In this document: positions 17,711 through 25,417 of the stretch, piece by piece
Layout of the letters: each line of letters begins with the position of its first letter
How positions within the stretch are numbered: the first letter of the stretch is position 1
DNA from: Candidatus Cloacimonadota bacterium
Lineage (GTDB): Bacteria; Cloacimonadota; Cloacimonadia; Cloacimonadales; Cloacimonadaceae
Reading direction: 5' to 3'
Length of the DNA: 50,457 bases
NCBI GenBank assembly: GCA_029561955.1
Contig: JAKQWO010000052.1
Coordinates: forward strand, 1 to 50,457
Position numbers and translations under genes: made by a program
Notes under the pieces: model-generated
Seen by the model: only the letters and a program-made list of their open reading frames with translations
Told to the model about the DNA's origin: nothing
Database searches by the model: none

Positions 17711-18310
17711 TGTACGATCGCTCGCCGAAGCGCCGCTGTTCTGACAGTGCTGTACGGGCTGGACTGTACGGGCGCTCGCTGAAGCGCCGTAAATGTAGCC
17801 GGCGGTCGCCGCACCGCCGCCAGCCGGCGAAGCTGGCTTCATAATTGCAGGCTGCGCCTGCATTGGTCGCTTCGGCGAGCGACTGTACAGGAGCGCCGTG
17901 TGTAGATGCGGACTGAATTTCTGTAGATGATGAGCTTGCTGTAGTCGTAAGTAATCAAGCTGCGCTTGATGGCGGCGGTGCGGCTAACGCCGGTACCTTC
18001 GGTGCGCGGCGAGCGCCGGCTACAGGTGGTTGGTAGCTTCGGGGTGTGTGCGTGCAGAACGGCGCTTCAGTGAGCGACCGTACTGACGTGTGTATAGATC
18101 GGCGTGCGGCGAGCGCCCGTACAGAAGCGCCGTATTCTGACGCGGACTGAATTTCTGTAGATGGTGTTTTTGCTGTAGTCGTGTGTAATCAAGCTACGCT
18201 TGATGGCGGCGGTTCGGCGACCGCCGGCTACGGGAGATTGGTCGCTTCGGCGAGCGACCGTACTTACGTGTGTGTGTAGATCGGCACTTCGGCGAGCGCC
18301 CGTACAGAAG
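17711..18310. repeat. GC-rich palindromic repeat cluster I
   Basis: At least six copies of a hairpin unit with consensus GGYCGCTTCGGCGAGCGMC followed by YGTACA. Two are inverted (17711-17734, 17765-17789) and the others direct (17865-17889, 18061-18083, 18101-18124, 18240-18263, 18283-18306). Between them lie other small palindromes: TGCAGGC/GCCTGCA (17846-17862) and ATCAAGC/GCTTGAT (near 17955 and 18188). A larger unit of about 234 bp is tandemly duplicated: the GCGGACTGAATTTCTGTAG block begins at 17908 and again at 18142. The base composition is well above that of the neighbours. Open frames across it are made of repeat sequence and are not accepted as genes. Confidence 0.85.
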
Positions 18311-18360
18311 CGTCCGCACAAGGGACACTCCGCAGAGTATCCCTTGTGTCTCGGAATCAT

Positions 18361-19014
18361 TTAGTCATCATGCTGATGGTGTTTAATCACGATACCATCC
18401 ACGAAGTAGATGGTGCTTTCAGCGATATTGGTGGATAGGTCTGCGATTCTTTCCAAGTTGTTGGCAATGCGGATGATGTGAAGATATACCTCAATATGCT
18501 GAGGATTTTCCTTCATCAGTTTGATCATTTGGGCGGTGATGGAGCGTTCGTAGTCGTCCACGATGCTATCATCTTCGCACACTTTATGGGCGAGTTCGGT
18601 GTTTTCATTAGTGAAGGCGTCTAAGCTCTCTTTGAGCATTTTCAGGGCGCTTTCCTTCATTTCTTTGATTTCAGGCATTTGGGCTGGAATGGGGTTTAAG
18701 GAGAGATCGACCACGCTTTCGGCGATGTTTACCGCTTGGTCTCCCAGTCTTTCCAGATCGTTGTTGATCATATAGATCATCAGAATGGTGCGGAGGTCTT
18801 TGGCGGCGGGTTGATGCAGAGCGATGGTGGTGGTGCATTTATTGCCGATTTCCACCTCCAGTTGGTTCACTCTTTTTTCAAAGACGAGCACATCGTCAAA
18901 GCAATTCTTGGTATCGCTACTGAGTCCCATAAAAGCCATGGAAACCATCTTCTCAACTAAGGAAGCCTCGGCCATGAGTAGCTTTTTAAGCTCTATAATC
19001 TTGGTGGTAAGCAT
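18361..19014 (-). CDS. phoU: Phosphate transport system regulator PhoU
   Basis: 217 aa, the family's usual length. PhoU is a cytoplasmic helical-bundle protein that links the Pst transporter to the sensor kinase and holds the Pho response off when phosphate is plentiful. The sequence shows two related three-helix halves, each with the metal-binding-type pattern (NDLERLGDQAVNIAE and NNLERIADLSTNIAE). The start chosen is ATG 19014 (MLTTKI), with AGGAG 5 bases upstream; a longer frame to 19086 would overlap pstB and lacks a site. It is the last gene of the porin-pst operon, 64 bases after pstB, and is followed directly by the palindrome cluster. Confidence 0.93.
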   Translation of the reverse strand: MLTTKIIELKKLLMAEASLVEKMVSMAFMGLSSDTKNCFDDVLVFEKRVNQLEVEIGNKCTTTIALHQPAAKDLRTILMIYMINNDLERLGDQAVNIAESVVDLSLNPIPAQMPEIKEMKESALKMLKESLDAFTNENTELAHKVCEDDSIVDDYERSITAQMIKLMKENPQHIEVYLHIIRIANNLERIADLSTNIAESTIYFVDGIVIKHHQHDD

Positions 19015-19078
19015 CTGTTCTCCTAACATGATTTTTCTTCTAAAATAATTGGGTTGGGCAAAAAAGCAAAGAGTCTCA

Positions 19079-19837
19079 TCAACCAAATGCTCCGGTGAGA
19101 TAGGCTTCGGTGCGGCTATCTTTGGGGACGGTGAATAGCTGGTCGCTGGGGCCGAATTCCACCAGCTCGCCCAAATACATAAATGCCGTATAATCCGAGA
19201 TTCTGCCGGCCTGGGCGATGTTGTGCGTCACGATCAGGATGGTCACCTGATTCTTTAGGTTGACGCACAGTTCCTCGATTTTGGCGGTGGATTGTGGATC
19301 GAGGGCGGAGGTAGGTTCGTCTAGGAGCAACACTTCCGGGTTGTTGGCCAAAGCGCGGGCGATGCAGAGACGCTGTTGCTGTCCACCTGAAAGTGAGAAG
19401 GCGGATTCGTGGAGTCTATCCTTGACTTCATCCCAGAGCCAGGCGTCTTTGAGGCTCTGCTCCACTCGCTGGCTGATTTCATGTTTGGAATGCTTGCCCT
19501 GGATGGCGAGGCCGTAGGCCACGTTGTTGTAGATAGATTTGGGGAAGGGGTTTGGTTTTTGAAACACCATCCCGATGCGGGTGCGGATCTGGGTGACTTG
19601 GGCACTGGGAGCATAGATATCTTCATCGTGCAGCAGTACTTGACCCTTGATCTTGGTGCTGTCTATCAGGTCGTTCATCCGGTTGAAGCACCTCAGCAGG
19701 GTGGACTTGCCGCAACCTGAGGGGCCGATCATGGCGGTGATCTTCTTTTCATAGATCGTGAGATTCACATCTTTGAGGACGTGGTTCGAGCCGAACCAGA
19801 GATTGAGGTTTTCGGTCTTTATCTGTTCTTTTACCAT
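19079..19837 (-). CDS. pstB: Phosphate ABC transporter ATP-binding protein PstB
   Basis: 252 aa. ATPase subunit powering phosphate import at the inner membrane. Walker [10 protein letters not shown] is at 38-46, the ABC signature LSGGQQQR near 148-155, and Walker [12 protein letters not shown] follows, with the switch His in VTHN. These are all intact, and the length is normal for PstB. AAGGA lies 10 bases before the ATG; the start overlaps the end of pstA by 7 bases, which suggests translational coupling. Confidence 0.96.
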   Translation of the reverse strand: MVKEQIKTENLNLWFGSNHVLKDVNLTIYEKKITAMIGPSGCGKSTLLRCFNRMNDLIDSTKIKGQVLLHDEDIYAPSAQVTQIRTRIGMVFQKPNPFPKSIYNNVAYGLAIQGKHSKHEISQRVEQSLKDAWLWDEVKDRLHESAFSLSGGQQQRLCIARALANNPEVLLLDEPTSALDPQSTAKIEELCVNLKNQVTILIVTHNIAQAGRISDYTAFMYLGELVEFGPSDQLFTVPKDSRTEAYLTGAFG

Positions 19838-20685
19838 TTTCTGGTCTTCCTTATTTTATATCTGATAGCGATTGCAATCGCACTAATACTAAGCACTAAA
19901 AACATCAGCACCAGAGCGGTTCCATAGGCGATGGGCACCTGTTTGGCGGCATGAGTTCCTTCTGTCATGAGAGCGTAAATGTGATATGGCAGAGCCATCA
20001 CTTCATCAAATGGGGATTGAGGTAATCTGCGTGAATAGAAAGTGGCAGCGGTGAACATAATCGGCGCCGTCTCGCCTGCCACGCGACCGATGCTGATGAT
20101 GGTTCCGGTGAGGATATTGGGGAAAGCGGTGGGCAGGATAACGCGCAGGATGGTCTGTCTTTCCGTGGCGCCCAGAGCAAGTGACGCTTCTCTGAATTCA
20201 TGGGGCACACCACGCATGGCTTCTTCGGCGGCATTGATGATTACCGGCAAGGCCAGCACAGCCAGGGTAAGCGAACCGGCCAACAGCGAGACGTCCATCT
20301 TCATGAGATTGACAAAGATAGCCATACCAAAGAGGCCATAGATGATGGAGGGCACGCCAGCCAAGGTATTGATGGCGATCTTGACGATCTGCACAAACCA
20401 ACGAGGCTTGCCGTAGCTGACCAAATAGATAGCCGTCAAAATCCCCAGGGGCAAGGCGACTGCGATCGAGACAACTGTGAGCCAAAAGGTGCCGATAATG
20501 GCAGGATAAATGCCACCCGCCGTCATGGCTTCACGGGGTGGACTGCTGATGAATTCCCAGCTCAACACATCGTAGCCCATGTGGAAGATACGTGCCAAAA
20601 ACACGATCAAAAACAGGGCTGTGAAAAACAGCATCAACCCCAAAATAGCTATTCCCAGCGAGTTTTTTGTCTTTCTCACTATCAT
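19831..20685 (-). CDS. pstA: Phosphate ABC transporter permease PstA
   Basis: 284 aa with about six hydrophobic segments. It forms, with PstC, the membrane channel of the high-affinity phosphate importer. The ABC permease coupling loop ([20 protein letters not shown], near the middle) is intact, and the [13 protein letters not shown] stretch is typical of PstA. AAGGAG lies 6 bases before ATG 20685; that start overlaps the pstC stop in an ATGA arrangement. Confidence 0.95.
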   Translation of the reverse strand: MIVRKTKNSLGIAILGLMLFFTALFLIVFLARIFHMGYDVLSWEFISSPPREAMTAGGIYPAIIGTFWLTVVSIAVALPLGILTAIYLVSYGKPRWFVQIVKIAINTLAGVPSIIYGLFGMAIFVNLMKMDVSLLAGSLTLAVLALPVIINAAEEAMRGVPHEFREASLALGATERQTILRVILPTAFPNILTGTIISIGRVAGETAPIMFTAATFYSRRLPQSPFDEVMALPYHIYALMTEGTHAAKQVPIAYGTALVLMFLVLSISAIAIAIRYKIRKTRKW

Positions 20686-21551
20686 CTGCTACTCCTTTTG
20701 AGAAATACCAGTTCGGTGATCAGGTTGGTGATAAAAGTGATGATAAAAAGCACGATTGAGATGGCAAAGAGAGATTGATAATGCAAATCTCCGATCACAG
20801 TCTCCCCCATTTCTGCCGCGATGGTGGAGGTCATGGGGCGCACGGAGTCGAAGATGCTTTTGGGGATCTGAGCGCTGCCACCGGACACCATCAAAACCAC
20901 CATGGTTTCGCCAATAGCGCGGCCAAAACCCAAGAGCACGCTGCCGATAATGCCGCTTTTTGCTGCGGGAAGCACGACTCTGGTGATGGTTTCCCACTTG
21001 GTGGCGCCCAGGGCAAAGGATGCTTCCCTGAGGCTCTTGGGCACGGTGGAGATGGCATCTTCAGACATCGATGCGATAATCGGCACCACCATCATCCCCA
21101 AGATAATCGAAGAAGAAAAGATATTGAGCCCCGTCTGCAAATCTAACCATTCACGCAGCAGCGGAGCCAGGAAAGCCATACCGAAGAGTCCGTAGACCAC
21201 AGAAGGGATGCTGGCCAGCAGCTCGATCACCGGCTTGGCAATTTCTCTGAGTTTGGGGCTGGCCACCTCCGAGATAAAGATGGCTGAGCCCAAGCCCAGA
21301 GGTATTGCTATGAGCAAAGCCCCCAGGGTCACATAAAAGGAACCCAAAAGCAGGGTGTAAATGCCAAATTCCGGCTCAGCATGTGTGGGATACCACTCAG
21401 TGCTGGTGAGGAACTCCTTGATGGAGACCACATTAAAGAGGGGCAATCCCTCCCGAAAGATACTATAGATTATCCCAAAGAGAAACACTATTACAAAAAG
21501 GGACGCCACGTAGGTGATCCCTTTGAATAGCTTATCTTTATAGCTGATCAT
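20682..21551 (-). CDS. pstC: Phosphate ABC transporter permease PstC
   Basis: 289 aa with about six membrane segments, partner of PstA. The coupling-loop pattern EDAISTVPKSLREASFALGAT and the following GRAIGETMVVLMVSGG are characteristic of PstC. It follows pstS after 71 bases that contain a strong hairpin, so its expression may be set below that of the binding protein. AGAGGA lies upstream of the ATG. Confidence 0.95.
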   Translation of the reverse strand: MISYKDKLFKGITYVASLFVIVFLFGIIYSIFREGLPLFNVVSIKEFLTSTEWYPTHAEPEFGIYTLLLGSFYVTLGALLIAIPLGLGSAIFISEVASPKLREIAKPVIELLASIPSVVYGLFGMAFLAPLLREWLDLQTGLNIFSSSIILGMMVVPIIASMSEDAISTVPKSLREASFALGATKWETITRVVLPAAKSGIIGSVLLGFGRAIGETMVVLMVSGGSAQIPKSIFDSVRPMTSTIAAEMGETVIGDLHYQSLFAISIVLFIITFITNLITELVFLKRSSR

Positions 21552-21573
21552 GAAAATCCTCTAAGTAAACACG

Positions 21574-21606
21574 GGTGGTGCAAGGCATTATCCGCCCTGC
21601 ACCACC
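21574..21606 (-). promoter_or_regulatory. Intercistronic hairpin between pstS and pstC
   Basis: Stem GGTGGTGCA / TGCACCACC with three further G-C pairs after a mismatch and a 7-base loop. No T-run follows, so it is more likely an mRNA-stabilising or partial-termination hairpin. That would suit higher output of the binding protein than of the membrane subunits, a common arrangement in ABC operons. Confidence 0.6.
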
Positions 21607-21622
21607 ATTGAAAGGGTGAATT

Positions 21623-22444
21623 TTAGTTGAGACTGATGAATCCCTGCTTCTTGACAATCTCCTGTCCTTCTGCAGATTGGATGAAGACGATGAACTTGCC
21701 GATCTCACCTTTGGCTTTGCCATTGGTGAACATATACAGCTTGCGAGAGAGGGGATAGCTGGCGTTTTTGATCGTAGCTTCGGTGGGAGTAACGCCGGCG
21801 ACCTGAATCACTTTGACGTCCTTATTCACATAACCCAGACCGGCATATCCGATTGCGCCGGGAGTGCTGGCCACGGTGGTAACAACAGCATTGTTGGAAG
21901 CGAGCATCTGAGCGGTTCCATCCACTTTGGCGCTCTTGAGGGCTTTTTCGTTGAACACTTCAAAGGTTCCGGAGGCCACGTCACGGGAGATGATCACGAT
22001 GGGAAGATTGGGGCCGCCAACCTTATTCCAGTTTTTGATCTTGCCGGTGTAGATGTCACGGATCTGAGCAACGGTGAGGTTTTTCACGGTATTGCTGGGG
22101 TGCACGACCATGGCGATTCCATCGTTGGCGATAGCATAGAAAGAAGGACTGATGCCTTTGGATTTGCAGGCGGCTATCTCTTTGGATTTCATGGGACGTG
22201 AAGAATTGGCGATGTCGACTGTTCCATTTTGCAGAGCAGCCACGCCCACACCGGAACCACCACCGCGCACTGAGATGTTGATGTTGGGATATTTGTCCAT
22301 ATAGGCTTCAGCAGCGGCTTGAGCTATGGGCAACACAGTGGTCGAACCAGAAGTGGTGATCTGGTTACTTCTCTTTTGGGCAGAGAGGGGCAGGGTCAGA
22401 AGCAGAGCTACGACGATGCTAAGTAGAATTATGGTTTTCTTCAT
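21623..22444 (-). CDS. pstS: Phosphate ABC transporter substrate-binding protein PstS
   Basis: 273 aa. A cleavable signal peptide (about 1-22, ending LPLSAQ) sends it to the periplasm. The ligand-site pattern of PstS proteins is present: TTSGSTTVLPIAQAAAEAY near the mature N-terminus, RGGGSGVG, then SSRPMKSKE, and the RDVASGTFEVF loop. AAGGAG lies 7 bases before the ATG. It comes 11 bases after the porin gene, so phosphate passes from porin to binding protein within one operon. There is no lipobox Cys, so it is probably soluble. Confidence 0.95.
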   Translation of the reverse strand: MKKTIILLSIVVALLLTLPLSAQKRSNQITTSGSTTVLPIAQAAAEAYMDKYPNINISVRGGGSGVGVAALQNGTVDIANSSRPMKSKEIAACKSKGISPSFYAIANDGIAMVVHPSNTVKNLTVAQIRDIYTGKIKNWNKVGGPNLPIVIISRDVASGTFEVFNEKALKSAKVDGTAQMLASNNAVVTTVASTPGAIGYAGLGYVNKDVKVIQVAGVTPTEATIKNASYPLSRKLYMFTNGKAKGEIGKFIVFIQSAEGQEIVKKQGFISLN

Positions 22445-22455
22445 TATAGAACTCC

Positions 22456-23562
22456 TTATTTAATGGTGCTGCTAAACTTGTACTTGAGCTGCATCATCAC
22501 GGTGGTGGTGTCCTTCTTCTTGCCAGCATAGCTGGAGCTCGATTCATCTTCATCATAGGCCTTCTGGACGAGGTTGAGCTGCAGTTGCATCTTGGGACTT
22601 TCCTTTTCATCGTGCATGAAGTTGTAGTTCACGCCACCGGTGATGGTATTCAAGAGATATTTGTCTTTGGGGTTGTCTGTATGATCCCATCTGTCATAAC
22701 GACCGATCAGCTGGATGTCGGAGCCTATGAGGCTGCGCAGGGAAAGAATGGGCATCACCATGATTCCGTTGGCGGTGTAATCTCTTGAGCCATCGGCAAT
22801 ATTGGGATATTCCACATCCTTGTAGATGTACTCCATCCAGACATCCACGGGGCCATAAGCCAGACGTGCCATGCCGTCCATCAGCATTTGTTTCTGATAC
22901 TTGGACGCATCAACCACACAGGTGTCTTGATCGACGCTGTTGGTCATGAAGGAACCACCCAGGGTCACTCCAGCGATAGGAACCAAGCGGATATTGGCCA
23001 AAAACTCTGGAGAGATGTTGAGGGTTTTACCAAAAGCTTTGTAGCCTTCACCGTTGTAGACACCAACAGCATACTCGCCAAAGCCGGAGGGAAGCTGTCC
23101 GTTGAGGGTGATACCATAGTCAGCAGAGTTGGCCACCTTGTACTCATCTGTGGGTGCCTTGGTGATCAGGGAGTAGTCCCAATCGTAAATGGTACCAAAA
23201 TACACCTTCTGGAGTCCAGCGGTGAGGGTCATATCCGGAACTGGGATCAGGTTGTTGAAGTCGATGAAGCCATATTTGAGCTTCAGACCGGCACCGTCTT
23301 TTTGACTGTCGGTTGAAAACATGTCTACGGTGAAACGGCCTGAAGTGTTCTCAGAAAACTTGGGACGGAGATCAAAGTAACCTCTTTCCAAAGCAAAGTA
23401 GTTCTTGAGAGTGGTAGCATCTGATCCTTCAGGCTTGACGCTCTCATAGGTCCAACGATTCCAAATTTCGCCACCTACTCTTAGCTCCTGTGCGAAGCTG
23501 AGTGCTGGCATTACGAAGATGATCGCCGCAATTGCGGGAACAATCCATTTTAATGATTTCAT
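22456..23562 (-). CDS. Outer-membrane porin of the phosphate operon (OprP/O-like)
   Basis: 368 aa from ATG 23562, which has AAGGAG 7 bases upstream; a frame open to 23583 lacks a ribosome site. Residues 1-24 are a signal peptide (ending LSFAQ). The rest alternates polar and hydrophobic residues as in a beta-barrel. It has RVGGEIWNRWTYE at the mature start, repeated KYGFIDF/LQKVYFG strands, and ends in a short aromatic-poor strand (LKYKFSSTIK). Position as first gene of the pst operon is the main reason to call it phosphate-related; family assignment to phosphate-selective porins is moderate. It could be a general porin under Pho control. Confidence 0.7.
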   Translation of the reverse strand: MKSLKWIVPAIAAIIFVMPALSFAQELRVGGEIWNRWTYESVKPEGSDATTLKNYFALERGYFDLRPKFSENTSGRFTVDMFSTDSQKDGAGLKLKYGFIDFNNLIPVPDMTLTAGLQKVYFGTIYDWDYSLITKAPTDEYKVANSADYGITLNGQLPSGFGEYAVGVYNGEGYKAFGKTLNISPEFLANIRLVPIAGVTLGGSFMTNSVDQDTCVVDASKYQKQMLMDGMARLAYGPVDVWMEYIYKDVEYPNIADGSRDYTANGIMVMPILSLRSLIGSDIQLIGRYDRWDHTDNPKDKYLLNTITGGVNYNFMHDEKESPKMQLQLNLVQKAYDEDESSSSYAGKKKDTTTVMMQLKYKFSSTIK

Positions 23563-23608
23563 GAAGGTTCTCCTTGTTTGCATGATGACTTGTTATACGG
23601 AAGAAATG

Positions 23609-23648
23609 TTAAGATTTTATAAAGGCGAAGTTAAGAATCCTTTAAGAA
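23609..23648 (-). promoter_or_regulatory. Candidate Pho box: 11-bp phased TTCTTAA repeats upstream of the porin-pst operon
   Basis: On the minus strand TTCTTAA occurs at 23648-23642 and again exactly 11 bases on at 23637-23631. ATCTTAA lies 22 bases further at 23615-23609, and a degenerate copy falls on the skipped 11-base step. PhoB-type regulators bind direct repeats with 11-bp spacing. The same TTAAGAA word occurs once before the phoB-like gene (24630-24636). The box is about 50-85 bases before the porin start, and the regulator is encoded next door. Confidence 0.5.
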
Positions 23649-23806
23649 GTGCTAAGCTGTGTGTGAGTGGAGTGTTAGGTTTTTTATCCACGAAGGGGGC
23701 GACTTCGTCGCAGTCGTCAGTCGTCTGTAGTCAGTCGCTTCGCTGGAGGAGGAGGTGCGGGTACTTGTGGTGTGGATGCGCATGGCTTTGTGGCTTATTT
23801 TTAGTC

Positions 23807-23834
23807 CACGAATTACACGAATTAACACGAATTA
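23807..23834. repeat. Three near-tandem CACGAATTA repeats
   Basis: CACGAATTA at 23807-23815, 23816-23824 and 23826-23834. The surrounding 23650-23860 stretch is otherwise low-complexity (repeated CAGTCG-type words near 23710-23750) and has no gene. Confidence 0.8.
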
Positions 23835-23869
23835 TAGGGACAGCTACTTTTATACTTGCGGTCGTCGAT

Positions 23870-24075
23870 GCGACCCTGTACAGGCGGTCGCTGAACCGAC
23901 CTTTTTATGTAGCCGGCGTTAGACGTAGCGCCGCAATCAAGCGAAGCTTGATTCTTAACGCAGTTAAGCCGCTTTATACAGCAGTTCATCCGGTGCTCTT
24001 CGCTTGTATGAGCGGCTGAACTTGCTGGTCGCTTCGGCGAGCGCCTGTACACGCTACGAGCGATCGTACAAGGTG
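23870..24075. repeat. Palindromic repeat cluster II
   Basis: It shares the units of cluster I: an inverted copy (CTGTACAGGCGGTCGCTGAAC, from 23874), the word TGTAGCCGGCG (from 23905), the palindrome AATCAAGC/GCTTGATT (near 23934-23952) and a direct GGTCGCTTCGGCGAGCGCC-TGTAC copy at 24027-24050. It lies in the divergent region between the porin operon and the phoB-like gene. Confidence 0.75.
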
Positions 24076-24084
24076 TCATTTGGG

Positions 24085-24430
24085 GCTTTAATTACACCTG
24101 AAAAGCCGAGAATATATCGAAACATTTGACTTTTTGAAAAGGTTCACCTCCTTTCTTGGCCCTTCCCCGCTCAAACGTGTAAGCTATTGCAATCCTATGC
24201 CGTTCCTGCTCGATGGAGGAGGAGCCGAGCAGGGGCGGGGCAGGGACGCCGCATAAACAGCGGCTTTAAGGGGAGTCAAAAACGGCTGTTTCCTGTTACT
24301 TTATCACGTACTGAGGTCAATATTTTCAGAAACACCTCATTATTCAGGAGCCGGAGGCGAGAAATGAATTCCTACTAAAATAGTAGGTGTTTGATGTGTT
24401 TTTTCTACAGGAACGAGGCGTGCTCCGCTA
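24085..24430. other. Gene-free stretch with several hairpins and an anti-Shine-Dalgarno-like word
   Basis: Between clusters II and III. It holds GGTTCACCTCCTTTCT (24141-24156), 15 of 16 bases like a 16S rRNA 3' end (minus strand: a perfect Shine-Dalgarno run without a start at normal distance). It also has the stem CCTGCTCG/CGAGCAGG (24205-24212 with 24226-24233) and the short stem CCTACTA/TAGTAGG (24371-24377 with 24381-24387), followed by a TTTTTT run at 24399-24405. It may contain an untranslated RNA. No credible protein was seen. Confidence 0.4.
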
Positions 24431-24442
24431 AGCAGTTGTCAG

Positions 24443-24610
24443 TAGGCTTGTTCGGGCGGTCGCTGAAGCGACATTTTTGTAGCCGGCGGGCTCCCGTACA
24501 GAGCAGCTCAACGGGTGTACATACAGGTAGCTGTGGAGAAGCAGCGGTTCGAGGAGTGTACGTATGGGTAGCTGTGCAGACCGGCGCTTCGGCGAGCGCC
24601 AGTACATGGC
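24443..24610. repeat. Palindromic repeat cluster III
   Basis: Same family as clusters I and II: an inverted copy (GGGCGGTCGCTGAAGCGAC, from 24450), TGTAGCCGGCGGGC (from 24478), a degenerate GTAGCTGTG-containing middle present twice, and a direct GGCGCTTCGGCGAGCGCC-AGTACA copy at 24583-24606. It ends about 110 bases before the phoB-like gene. Confidence 0.75.
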
Positions 24611-24721
24611 AGCTTGACTGAGCTGATTGTTAAGAATTATTGATGCCAAAATAACACTTTTCACTTGTCAAAAACAGCGGCTTTAGAAAAGAGTGTATTC
24701 AACCAATTTGAGGAGTATTTC

Positions 24722-25417
24722 ATGCAGAAACTTATCTATATAGTAGAAGATGAAACCGACATCCTGGAGCTGGTTTCCATGAAACTGCAAGCGGCAGGAT
24801 ATGAGACAAAGTGCTTTGAGCGGGCACTGCCGATGCTCAAGGCTCTGGAGACAGAAGTTCCAGATCTGATCATTCTGGATCTGATGTTGCCTGATCTGGA
24901 CGGTATGGAAGCCTGTAAACGGATCAAGGGCAATCCCGCTACGGAAAACATCCCAATTTTGATGCTTACCGCCCGGGTCGGGATTGAAGACCGGGTTTTG
25001 GGTTTGGAGCTGGGTGCGGATGACTATGTCACCAAGCCTTTCGACAGCAAGGAATTGGTGGCGCGTGTGCGTGCCATTCTGCGCCGGGCGAGCTGGGAAA
25101 CCGCCAAGAATGAACTCAAGATCAGCGAGGATTTCAGGCTGGATTTCAACCGTTATGAGGCTTTCCTCTACGGAAGGCGCATCGACCTCACGCTCACCGA
25201 GTTTAAGATCCTGCAATTGCTAACCAAGCGTCCGGGCTGGGTTTACAGCCGTAGCCAGATTTTGGATCACCTCTGGGGAAATGATAAGATCGTGATCGAA
25301 AGGACGGTGGACGTGCACATCAAAAACCTGCGCGACAAGATAGAAGATTATAGCACCAGCATCGTGAATGTGCGCGGTGTGGGCTACAAGTTTGAGCCTC
25401 CCGAGGAAGGCGAATAA
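24722..25417 (+). CDS. phoB: PhoB-like response regulator (OmpR/PhoB family)
   Basis: 231 aa. Cytoplasmic DNA-binding regulator: receiver domain about 1-120 with acidic pocket E9/D10, phospho-acceptor Asp53 (LILDLMLPD), Thr83 and Lys105, then a C-terminal winged helix (about 130-230). ATG 24722 is chosen because TTGAGGAG lies 6-9 bases upstream; the frame is open to 24665 but without a site. It overlaps the kinase gene by one base (TAATG). It lies back to back with the porin-pst operon, so it is very likely its phosphate-starvation regulator; direct proof of the target is lacking. Confidence 0.88.
   Translation: MQKLIYIVEDETDILELVSMKLQAAGYETKCFERALPMLKALETEVPDLIILDLMLPDLDGMEACKRIKGNPATENIPILMLTARVGIEDRVLGLELGADDYVTKPFDSKELVARVRAILRRASWETAKNELKISEDFRLDFNRYEAFLYGRRIDLTLTEFKILQLLTKRPGWVYSRSQILDHLWGNDKIVIERTVDVHIKNLRDKIEDYSTSIVNVRGVGYKFEPPEEGE

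Noticed and set aside
17711-18310. CRISPR array
   Set aside because: The repeats occur in both orientations, vary in sequence and are unevenly spaced, and no cas gene is nearby.
18067-18360. 97-codon minus-strand open frame across palindrome cluster I
   Set aside because: Its sequence is built from the repeat units themselves, repeats its own segments and has no ribosome site.
20200-20778. 192-codon plus-strand open frame antisense to pstA and pstC, and similar long antisense frames such as 29416-30087
   Set aside because: They are shadows of well-supported genes on the other strand, with His- and Gln-rich compositions typical of such shadows.
24054-24125. Minus-strand 23-codon open frame downstream of a perfect Shine-Dalgarno run
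   Set aside because: The Shine-Dalgarno is 21 bases from the ATG, too far for normal initiation, and the end of the frame runs into a palindrome unit.
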